DNA of 5,190 bases from Promethearchaeota archaeon (GTDB lineage: Archaea > Asgardarchaeota > Lokiarchaeia > Sigynarchaeales > SOKP01), in assembly GCA_004524425.1 (NCBI GenBank), contig SDNN01000207.1, forward strand, positions 1 through 5,190. The letters run 5' to 3'. The notes beneath the pieces are model-generated. The model was not told the origin of the DNA. It was given only the letters and a program-made list of their open reading frames with translations, and did not search any database. Positions 1 through 4,477 of the stretch are shown here, one piece after another (position 1 is the first letter of the stretch; the number at the start of each line of letters is the position of its first letter). Made by a program: the position numbers and the translations under genes.

Positions 1-527
1 ATGATGGAGTAATCAATTTCCTCTTCCTCTTCTTCCTCCTCCAAATCCTCTTGGCTGATATTTTGTAAGATGGTTTTATATTTAGAAAATGAGCTCACAT
101 CAAAATACACGGAGCCATTACTTTCATAGGCATGCTCTTTCGTGATTAACCCCTTGATTATTTTGATCATGAAATCAATCACTTCCGTAGCCCGCGGATT
201 TTTATAGTCTTTTTCAATGTTTAACAAATCCATGATATTTTCATATTCTTCGATGTATTGTTCGCTTAGAGTGCCAATATCTATATTTCGTTCGTTTGCT
301 CTCTTAATTATCTTATCATCTATGTCGGTATAGTTTTTAACCAATTTTACCTCATGGCCTTTAAATTTCAAATAACGTCGTACTAAATCGAATGTAACGG
401 CAGATTTGGCATGCCCAAGATGAGGACTATCATACACGGTCGGTCCGCAAACATATATGAGGACCTTTTTTGGATTTATTGGCTTAAACTCTTCTTTTTG
501 AAACGTCAAGCTATTATAGATCTTCAA
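1..527 (-). CDS. cysS: Cysteinyl-tRNA synthetase, N-terminal part (3' end cut by window edge)
   Basis: Charges tRNA-Cys with cysteine in the cytoplasm (class I aminoacyl-tRNA synthetase). About 175 residues are visible of a family length near 460-480. The catalytic domain opens with YVCGPTVYDSPHLGHAKS, which holds the zinc-ligand Cys of this family and the HIGH-type ATP signature as HLGH; NYTDIDDKII follows as the next conserved block. The KMSKS region lies outside the window. The start is taken as TTG at 525-527, giving LKIYNSLTFQKEEF, which lines up with the usual CysRS N-terminus. It is the only plausible start codon between the upstream in-frame stop and the conserved core, and a strong ribosome binding site lies ahead of it. 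An odd run of eight Glu near positions 10-33 replaces the usual variable segment. tRNA-Cys lies just upstream on the same strand. Identification is firm; the start is likely. Confidence 0.95.
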   Translation of the reverse strand, partial: MKIYNSLTFQKEEFKPINPKKVLIYVCGPTVYDSPHLGHAKSAVTFDLVRRYLKFKGHEVKLVKNYTDIDDKIIKRANERNIDIGTLSEQYIEEYENIMDLLNIEKDYKNPRATEVIDFMIKIIKGLITKEHAYESNGSVYFDVSSFSKYKTILQNISQEDLEEEEEEEEIDYSI

Positions 528-537
528 ATTTAGAAAT

Positions 538-544
538 TCACCTC
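538..544 (-). promoter_or_regulatory. Shine-Dalgarno site of cysS
   Basis: GAGGTGA on the minus strand is a strong match to the archaeal anti-SD. It lies 10 bases before the TTG codon at 525-527 and supports that unusual start. The spacing is slightly long. AT-rich sequence at 551-572 could hold a separate cysS promoter, so co-transcription with the tRNA is not certain. Confidence 0.7.
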
Positions 545-618
545 ACAAAACAAATAATATTATAAGTATTAGTCACAAGATAAGCCAGCGGTGGGATTTG
601 CACCCACGAATAACCGCT

Positions 619-635
619 AACTGTAGTTTATTCTA
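619..635 (-). other. Anticodon-loop tRNA intron at 37/38
   Basis: A 17-nt intron sits at the canonical archaeal position, after G37 (636) and before A38 (618). The anticodon stem ACCGC/GCGGT is the outer helix. CTG pairs with CAG, then a bulge, then a short TAG/CTA helix with an AATAAA loop; TTA forms the second bulge. The central helix is only three good pairs plus a C-A mismatch, so this bulge-helix-bulge is weaker than that of the other intron. Removing it leaves a seven-base loop CTGCAGA. Confidence 0.82.
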
Positions 636-663
636 CTGCAGGCGGTCTCCTTAACTACTCGGA

Positions 664-698
664 TTAGCGCCATAAGCGTACTTGCATTGAAATATGGA
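664..698 (-). other. Non-canonical tRNA intron between positions 9 and 10
   Basis: This 35-nt insert separates GCCAGCGTA from TCCGAGTAG. It forms a textbook bulge-helix-bulge. Exon AGCG pairs with intron CGCT as the four-bp central helix. The three-nt bulges are TAT (cut TA/T) and AAT (cut AA/T). The inner helix is CCATA/TATGG. Cutting after the second base of each bulge restores a standard 8-9 spacer and D stem, so the boundaries follow from the structure. The substrate would be the archaeal tRNA splicing endonuclease; a heteromeric enzyme is usually needed for introns outside 37/38, which is family knowledge. Confidence 0.85.
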
Positions 699-700
699 TA

Positions 701-719
701 CGCTGGCTAAGACGCTGGC
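701..719 (-). repeat. Direct repeat of the tRNA-Cys acceptor strand
   Basis: GCCAGCG occurs twice in tandem on the minus strand, at 719-713 and 707-701, separated by TCTTA. The inner copy is the 5' acceptor strand of tRNA-Cys. The outer copy lies between the TATA-like region and the tRNA and could pair equally well with the 3' acceptor strand if it is transcribed. Confidence 0.8.
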
Positions 720-721
720 AT

Positions 722-741
722 GTATAAAGTTATAATATGTT
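722..741 (-). promoter_or_regulatory. TATA-like promoter of tRNA-Cys
   Basis: On the minus strand the segment reads ATATTATAACTTTATAC-like sequence, with two overlapping TATA candidates. The distal one is centred near 735, which would place the start of transcription at about 709, almost at the tRNA 5' end. Assignment rests on spacing and composition only. Confidence 0.5.
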
Positions 742-889
742 AAATGATTTTCATGTAATTTTTATTGTTATTAATTAAATATTTAATTCTAATCGTTTTT
801 TATATTTACTGTTTTAAAATAAGTAGGAGAAAATGTTTAATAATCAATTTGTTTATAGTAAATAAATTAACTATTTTTTAAAACATGAT

Positions 890-905
890 AAGAATTTAAA
901 TTCTT
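890..905. repeat. Perfect 16-bp palindrome upstream of the DUF169 gene
   Basis: AAGAATTTAAATTCTT is identical to its reverse complement. It lies 52 bases before the ATG at 958, just upstream of a TATA-like stretch, where an archaeal operator would be expected. In such AT-rich sequence it may be chance. The rest of the 708-957 spacer shows only AT-rich DNA and no convincing gene. Confidence 0.5.
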
Positions 906-920
906 GCTTATAGATGGTTT

Positions 921-940
921 AATTTAAATTAATATTTAAT
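921..940 (+). promoter_or_regulatory. Possible TATA element of the DUF169 gene
   Basis: AATTTAAATTAATATTTAAT lies 18-37 bases before the ATG at 958, suggesting a leaderless or very short-leader mRNA. No clear ribosome binding site is present; only AAAGG at 942-946. The surroundings are all AT-rich, so this is weakly supported. Confidence 0.3.
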
Positions 941-957
941 TAAAGGAAAAAATTGCG

Positions 958-1548
958 ATGAATGTCTATAAGAAGTTAAAAGAGAGGCTTAGGATGAAGT
1001 ATTCTCCCGTAGGAATTAAACTCATCTTCGAAGGTCAAGATTTCGATGATAAGCATTTTAAAGCCATGAAAACTAAACAAAGGATATGCGAATATATAAA
1101 GAGAGCAGCGAAAGGAGAATTTCTAAAAATAGAAGAGAAAAATACGAGTTGTTTCTCTACTGGTAAATCAGAAAGCTTAAAAGTTTCAGAAAATATTGAA
1201 TTGGACATGAAATTGAATATCAGAGGGCTCAAGTATCTCTTACTTTTTCCATTGACCTCGCAAGAATTAGAGGAGATGGATTCACTAATATTAATAATTA
1301 CTCCAAAAATGGGCACGAGCATTATAGAGACTTACGTAGAGTTATATAAAATGCCACTAAAATTAACAGTTGGTGCCCGTTCTGGGGTTTGTAGCGAAAT
1401 TATTGCTTATACAATAAAACGTGAGAATCTGAATTTTTCTTTTCTCTGTAATGGCGCAAGAAAATATGGAGAATTTGATGAATGTGAATTATTATGCGGT
1501 ATTCCGGCTAAAATGGCCAAAGAAATTGTTGAAAAATTAATAATATAA
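958..1548 (+). CDS. DUF169 (COG2043) family protein, Cys-rich, function unknown
   Basis: A soluble 196-residue protein with no signal peptide or membrane segment. It resembles DUF169 proteins, which are widespread in archaea and anaerobic bacteria and have no settled function. Family-like features are SPVGIKL near residues 16-22, the RICEYIKRAAKG segment at 42-53, GARSGVCSEI at 139-148 and CNGARKYGEFDECELLCGIP at 164-183. Six cysteines (44, 65, 145, 164, 176, 180), four of them in the last third, suggest a metal or Fe-S site; this is inference. Only one Met is available near the start. The gene converges on cysK with 21 bases between the two stops, so it is not in that operon, though it sits inside the cysteine gene neighbourhood. 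A role in sulfur or thiol chemistry is conceivable but unsupported. Confidence 0.75.
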   Translation: MNVYKKLKERLRMKYSPVGIKLIFEGQDFDDKHFKAMKTKQRICEYIKRAAKGEFLKIEEKNTSCFSTGKSESLKVSENIELDMKLNIRGLKYLLLFPLTSQELEEMDSLILIITPKMGTSIIETYVELYKMPLKLTVGARSGVCSEIIAYTIKRENLNFSFLCNGARKYGEFDECELLCGIPAKMAKEIVEKLII

Positions 1549-1569
1549 ACATAATTATTGTAAAAATGC

Positions 1570-2502
1570 TTATTTTAAATCGCTCCACAGGGGAGTCGAT
1601 AAGTATCTAGCACCATCATCACAAACGATGAATACTATATTTTCTCCTTTTTCAAATTGTTTTGATACTACATTAACTGTTGCCCATGCTATAGCACCTG
1701 AACTTATTCCCGCAAAAATTCCTTCCATCCTAGCGAGTTTTCTTGCCATTTCAATCGCATCTTGATAACCAACTTGAATTATTTCATCATAAATATCCGT
1801 ATTTAGAATTTCTGGTATGAATCCTGGTCCTAAACCTTGTATTTTATGAGGAGCAGGCGGTCCTCCCGACAAAACTGGAGAAGCTTTTGGCTCAACAGCA
1901 TAAACTTTCATTCTTGGTCCAACCTTATCTTTAAGAATTTCACCAACTCCAGTAATTGTACCGCCAGTACCTACTCCCGCCACAAAAGCATCTACCTGTC
2001 CTGCTAAGTCATTGAAAATTTCTTTAGCCGTGGTCCTCCGATGAATATCTGGATTGGCAAAATTTTTGAATTGTTGAGGGATGTAAACATTATGTTTTTC
2101 TCTGGCTAACTCTTCAGCTTTGGCAATTGCAGCTTTCATTCCTCCCTCTGCAGGAGTTAATAGAACTTCAGCGCCATATGCTCTTAAAATTTTTGTTCTT
2201 TCAATGGAAACTGTTTCTGGCATGATGATAATTAACTTATAATTCTTTGCTGCACACACGAGAGCAAGACCTATTCCCGTGTTTCCCGAAGTAGGCTCTA
2301 CGATAGTGGTGTCATTATTTATAATGCTCTCATCTTCAGCTTTCTCAATCATCGCCATCGCAATTCTATCTTTTACACTTCCTCCAGGATTAAAATATTC
2401 ACATTTCGCATAAAGATTTGGTTTAAGGTTTTTTGCAAGTCTATTTATTTTTACCAAGGGTGTTTTCCCAATTGTTTCTATTATGTCTTTATATGCACCC
2501 AT
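1570..2502 (-). CDS. cysK: Cysteine synthase (O-acetylserine sulfhydrylase)
   Basis: A cytoplasmic PLP enzyme that replaces the acetyl group of O-acetylserine with sulfide to give cysteine. It is full length at 310 residues. Lys44 in GGSVKDRIA is the PLP Schiff-base lysine, EPTSGNTGIG (69-78) is the substrate-binding Asn loop, GTGGTITG (178-185) cradles the PLP phosphate, and SSGA (267-270) contacts the pyridine nitrogen. IQGLGPGFIP (221-230) and the ARYLSTPLWSDL end are typical of CysK rather than cystathionine beta-synthase; no CBS domains follow. It lies 28 bases behind cysE in the same direction, so the product of the first gene is the substrate of the second. A short GTGGT just before the ATG may be its ribosome binding site. 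Use of O-phosphoserine, as in some archaeal relatives, is possible but less likely beside cysE. Confidence 0.95.
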   Translation of the reverse strand: MGAYKDIIETIGKTPLVKINRLAKNLKPNLYAKCEYFNPGGSVKDRIAMAMIEKAEDESIINNDTTIVEPTSGNTGIGLALVCAAKNYKLIIIMPETVSIERTKILRAYGAEVLLTPAEGGMKAAIAKAEELAREKHNVYIPQQFKNFANPDIHRRTTAKEIFNDLAGQVDAFVAGVGTGGTITGVGEILKDKVGPRMKVYAVEPKASPVLSGGPPAPHKIQGLGPGFIPEILNTDIYDEIIQVGYQDAIEMARKLARMEGIFAGISSGAIAWATVNVVSKQFEKGENIVFIVCDDGARYLSTPLWSDLK

Positions 2503-2530
2503 AATTTTACCACTTTATTTATACATTTTA

Positions 2531-3343
2531 TTAAGATTTTTCTTCTTTTACCTTTTGAGATAAGGCTAATTCATTTTCTAACTTTTTTAACCTAGTTTCT
2601 AACTCTGATATCATTGCGAGAACGGGATCAGGAAGATCCCCATGACATAGATCGACTTCCCCAATTTGTTCGCCTTCCCTCGATACAATTTTAGCTGGAA
2701 CTCCAACAACCACCGAATTTGGAGGTACATCCTTAATAACCACGGAGTTTGCTCCAATTTTCACATTGTTTCCGATATTAAGGGGTCCCAAAATTTTAGC
2801 ACCAGTGCCCACGACTATGTTATTTCCTAATGTGGGATGACGTTTAACGGGATCTGTTGATGTCCCTCCTAAAACTACTCCAGAATATAAAGTCACATTA
2901 TTACCTATTTTAGCAGTTTCTCCAATCACAACTCCCGAACCATGATCTATGAAAAAATCAGTACCTATTACTGCGCCAGGATGGATTTCTATAGCTGTTA
3001 ATTCCCTGGCTATTTCAGAGATATATCGAGGTATGAAGGGCATCCCTAACTTCCAAAAAAAATGGCTCACGCGATAAAGGAGTATAGCTTTTATACCTGG
3101 ATAAGCTGTTAATACTTCCAATAAGGTTTGAGCTGCAGGGTCCTTGCTAAAAGCGGCGTTTACGTCAGACACGAAAAAATTAAGTATCTTCTGAATTTCA
3201 ACATTAATTCCTTTAAAGTCTGTTTCGGATAATTCAAATTCTAAATTTAAAATACATTCAGCGCATGACTTACCTTGAGATTGTTCTTTAACTGTTAAGT
3301 ATTTTCCGCACTTCAGACATGGAACTTCCTTTTCAAGTTTCAT
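2531..3343 (-). CDS. cysE: Serine O-acetyltransferase with N-terminal zinc ribbon
   Basis: Transfers acetyl from acetyl-CoA to serine, the first step of cysteine synthesis. Residues 1-35 carry CxxC-x14-CxxC (Cys9, 12, 27, 30), a zinc-ribbon pattern not usual in the family. Residues 37-117 form the helical SAT domain, with DPAAQTLLEVLTAYPG at 68-83. Residues 118-217 are the left-handed beta-helix of hexapeptide repeats: IEIHPGA (118-124), FFIDHGSGVVIGETA with the catalytic-type Asp133-His134, VVLGGT, and RHP (168-170). The tail 241-270 looks like a coiled coil. At 270 residues it is longer than the short 180-230 residue forms, partly because of the added ribbon. The last residue is Ser, not the Ile that docks into CysK in the classical cysteine synthase complex. 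It is the first gene of the cysE-cysK unit and is probably translated from a leaderless mRNA. Confidence 0.94.
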   Translation of the reverse strand: MKLEKEVPCLKCGKYLTVKEQSQGKSCAECILNLEFELSETDFKGINVEIQKILNFFVSDVNAAFSKDPAAQTLLEVLTAYPGIKAILLYRVSHFFWKLGMPFIPRYISEIARELTAIEIHPGAVIGTDFFIDHGSGVVIGETAKIGNNVTLYSGVVLGGTSTDPVKRHPTLGNNIVVGTGAKILGPLNIGNNVKIGANSVVIKDVPPNSVVVGVPAKIVSREGEQIGEVDLCHGDLPDPVLAMISELETRLKKLENELALSQKVKEEKS

Positions 3344-3360
3344 AAATCAAATTGCTTTTT

Positions 3361-3368
3361 TATATAAA
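3361..3368 (-). promoter_or_regulatory. TATA box of the cysE-cysK operon
   Basis: TTTATATA on the minus strand is centred about 21 bases before the cysE ATG. That puts the expected transcription start at or next to the ATG, and no Shine-Dalgarno sequence is seen, so the mRNA is probably leaderless. Confidence 0.6.
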
Positions 3369-3464
3369 TGAATGAAATTTGGCAATATAAAATTTATAAT
3401 TATGAATTATTAAATATTGAGTTGTAATCCGATTAAAATTAAGAATTGAATATTTTTAGTTAAT

Positions 3465-3478
3465 AAAAATAAAAAAAA
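3465..3478 (-). terminator. T-tract terminator of the ferritin-like gene
   Basis: The minus strand reads eight T, one A, five T, starting 25 bases after the stop codon at 3503. Archaeal RNA polymerase terminates at such T-tracts without needing a hairpin. Together with the cysE TATA box it separates the ferritin-like gene from the cysE-cysK unit. Confidence 0.55.
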
Positions 3479-3502
3479 GATTTAATTAAAAATTAGAATT
3501 TC

Positions 3503-3790
3503 TTATTCTCCAAGCAACTCTTTTACTTCTTCCATTCCGTCTTGGAGTTCCTCTTCTTGTTGTTTATCATGTTTTAATAGTAAGTACTGAAATTCTCCAA
3601 CGTGTTCTTTCTCCTCTTTAGCAATGTCCATCAAGACAGCTTTAATATTCTTGTCATCAGTCATGGCTGCCATTTGCTCATAGAGGTTAATTGCATCTAA
3701 CTCGGCTAAAATGCCTGTTCTGAGAATTTGTCTGTTGATATTTTCTTTACCGATTTTTTCCAAGAGAATTGGAATCTTTCCTAATGTCAT
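3503..3790 (-). CDS. Encapsulated-ferritin-like (demi-ferritin) protein
   Basis: A 95-residue all-helical protein, half the size of a normal ferritin or rubrerythrin. It probably dimerises to form a ferroxidase centre that oxidises Fe(II). The core AELDAINLYEQMA (29-41) and DIAKEEKEHVGEF (55-67) closely resemble the ferritin-like domain that precedes the shell domain of the Pyrococcus furiosus encapsulin. Putative metal ligands are Glu30, Glu60 and His63, with Tyr37; their spacing matches Glu32, Glu62, His65 and Tyr39 described for the Rhodospirillum rubrum encapsulated ferritin (from memory). The protein stops after EEVKELLGE, with no shell domain and no obvious cargo-loading tail. No HK97-type shell gene is visible on either side. 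GAGGT lies six bases before the ATG. A plain rubrerythrin-type electron-transfer role is less likely, since no rubredoxin CxxC motif is present. Confidence 0.82.
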   Translation of the reverse strand: MTLGKIPILLEKIGKENINRQILRTGILAELDAINLYEQMAAMTDDKNIKAVLMDIAKEEKEHVGEFQYLLLKHDKQQEEELQDGMEEVKELLGE

Positions 3791-3796
3791 TTTAAA

Positions 3797-3801
3797 ACCT
3801 C
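3797..3801 (-). promoter_or_regulatory. Shine-Dalgarno site of the ferritin-like gene
   Basis: GAGGT on the minus strand lies six bases before the ATG at 3790, a good match in sequence and spacing. It fixes this start, which begins MTLGKIPILL. Confidence 0.75.
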
Positions 3802-3881
3802 ATTTTCTGTTTTTATTTGGATTGTAAAAAATACATGTCTAGTTTAGTATTTTCATTTAAAAAATTGTCGCATGGAAATTA

Positions 3882-3899
3882 TAGATTCTTCAGAATCTA
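3882..3899. repeat. Inverted repeat, 8-bp arms
   Basis: TAGATTCT-TC-AGAATCTA is a near-perfect 18-bp palindrome 92 bases before the ferritin-like gene and 212 bases before hsp20. The form suits a dimeric repressor site. No known archaeal operator is recognised in it. Confidence 0.5.
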
Positions 3900-3944
3900 A
3901 AGACTTTACACGATCAAAAGACAGCATGTAGATTGATATCTGGT

Positions 3945-3970
3945 GGAAATTTATAAAATAAAAAATTTCC
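3945..3970. repeat. Inverted repeat, 8-bp arms with 10-base loop
   Basis: GGAAATTT and AAATTTCC flank an ATAAAATAAA loop. It could form a hairpin in RNA from either strand. Lying between divergent genes it is unlikely to be a terminator; its role is unknown. Confidence 0.5.
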
Positions 3971-4064
3971 CTTAGGCCAGTTTTAAAATAGTTATCAAAA
4001 TTACATGTTTTTTAATAAATCCTAGAGAGAAGCTTTTTACGGGTTAATTTGCCATTTCTTGATA

Positions 4065-4076
4065 AATATCTATATG
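4065..4076 (+). promoter_or_regulatory. TATA-like box of hsp20
   Basis: The segment AATATCTATATG lies about 40 bases before the ATG at 4111. A start of transcription about 25 bases downstream, near 4097, would give a short leader that still includes the GTGAT ribosome binding site. No heat-shock operator is recognised. Confidence 0.4.
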
Positions 4077-4101
4077 AAATTAAAAATAAAAAAAATAAAA
4101 C

Positions 4102-4106
4102 GTGAT
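4102..4106 (+). promoter_or_regulatory. Shine-Dalgarno site deciding the hsp20 start
   Basis: GTGAT is complementary to the ATCAC end of archaeal 16S rRNA and sits four bases before the ATG at 4111. The GTG in it is in frame and could be read as a start, but it is better explained as part of the binding site. Confidence 0.55.
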
Positions 4107-4110
4107 AAAA

Positions 4111-4425
4111 ATGACTGAAGTAGAAGAAGTGGAGAAATTGTATGTTTCCCCTGATGTATGCATGTGGCCTGAAGATGAAACCAATTCCTATCACATTGAA
4201 ATTACATTACCTGGAGTAGAAAGAGACACGATTAAACTTAAAATGCACGAAGACTCCTTCTTCATAAAAGGAGAGACTGAGGATACGGTATACATCGGTT
4301 CATATGTTCTATGCTATGAAGTGGATCCTGAAAAAGCCAAGGCTAAGTACAAAAATGGATTATTAAAAATAGACGTTCCATTTAAAGAACCCGATTACCA
4401 TAGCGTAGATATAAATATTGAATAA
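4111..4425 (+). CDS. Small heat shock protein, Hsp20/alpha-crystallin family
   Basis: An ATP-independent holdase chaperone that binds unfolding proteins in the cytoplasm, normally as a large oligomer. From the chosen ATG it has 104 residues, short for the family (usually 140-170). A very short acidic N-terminal arm (MTEVEEVEKL) is followed at once by the alpha-crystallin domain, about residues 11-92. YHIEITLPGVERDTIKL (27-43) matches the family's beta strands. KYKNGLLKIDVP (79-90) is the A-x-x-x-NGxL signature region. The end carries INI (101-103), the IxI motif that docks on neighbouring subunits. The short arm suggests small assemblies, which is inference. It is transcribed away from the ferritin-like gene and ends at a strong T-tract. 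An antisense reading frame in the same place is a shadow. Confidence 0.88.
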   Translation: MTEVEEVEKLYVSPDVCMWPEDETNSYHIEITLPGVERDTIKLKMHEDSFFIKGETEDTVYIGSYVLCYEVDPEKAKAKYKNGLLKIDVPFKEPDYHSVDINIE

Positions 4426-4426
4426 A

Positions 4427-4453
4427 TTTTTTATTCTTTATTTTTTATTTTTT
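4427..4453 (+). terminator. T-tract terminator of hsp20
   Basis: Three runs of six T, interrupted by one or a few bases, begin two bases after the stop codon. This is a typical archaeal intrinsic terminator. Confidence 0.65.
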
Positions 4454-4477
4454 GAGGTTAATTAAGTAGAATTTGAA

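Larger units (their letters stand above)
583..707 (-). tRNA. tRNA-Cys(GCA) with two archaeal introns
   Basis: After removing two introns the gene folds into a 73-nt type I tRNA. The acceptor stem is GCCAGCG/CGCTGGC (707-701 with 590-584), positions 8-9 are TA, and the D stem is TCC/GGA. The anticodon stem is ACCGC/GCGGT with loop CTGCAGA, which puts GCA at 639-637. The variable loop is TATTC and the T stem GTGGG/CCCAC with loop TGCAAAT. The discriminator is T at 583, the U73 typical of cysteine tRNAs, and no CCA is encoded. Exons are 707-699, 663-636 and 618-583. Tertiary pairs U8-A14, G15-C48 and G19-C56 are intact, but position 18 is A and position 55 is G. It lies just upstream of the gene for its own synthetase. 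A Ser or Leu identity is excluded by the short variable loop. Confidence 0.92.
3791..4110. other. Divergent intergenic region between ferritin-like gene and hsp20
   Basis: These 320 bases hold no convincing gene on either strand. They contain the 5' region and ribosome binding site of the ferritin-like gene at the left end, two inverted repeats in the middle, and the TATA-like box and ribosome binding site of hsp20 at the right end. The length is well above what two simple promoters need, which leaves room for a regulatory site or an unrecognised small RNA. Confidence 0.5.

Noticed and set aside
583..707. Split or circularly permuted tRNA, or a type II Ser/Leu tRNA
   Set aside because: All three exons lie in normal order on one strand with bulge-helix-bulge junctions, and the variable loop has five bases with a GCA anticodon and U73.
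833..865. 10-codon frame after AGGAG in the 708-957 spacer
   Set aside because: Too short and AT-driven; no cysteine or other regulatory codon run that would suggest a leader peptide.
1035..1322. 95-codon minus-strand frame opposite the DUF169 gene
   Set aside because: It lies wholly inside a gene with clear family motifs and has no recognisable motif or ribosome binding site of its own.
4102..4110. GTG at 4102 as start of hsp20
   Set aside because: It gives only three more residues, has no ribosome binding site of its own, and GTGAT fits better as the site for ATG at 4111.
4012..4194. 60-codon minus-strand frame with an aromatic, hydrophobic stretch
   Set aside because: It overlaps the hsp20 start antisense; its aromatic and hydrophobic residues are a by-product of the purine-rich acidic codons on the other strand.
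3503..4425. Encapsulin nanocompartment operon
   Set aside because: Only the cargo-like protein is present. The neighbouring gene is a small chaperone, not an HK97-fold shell protein.
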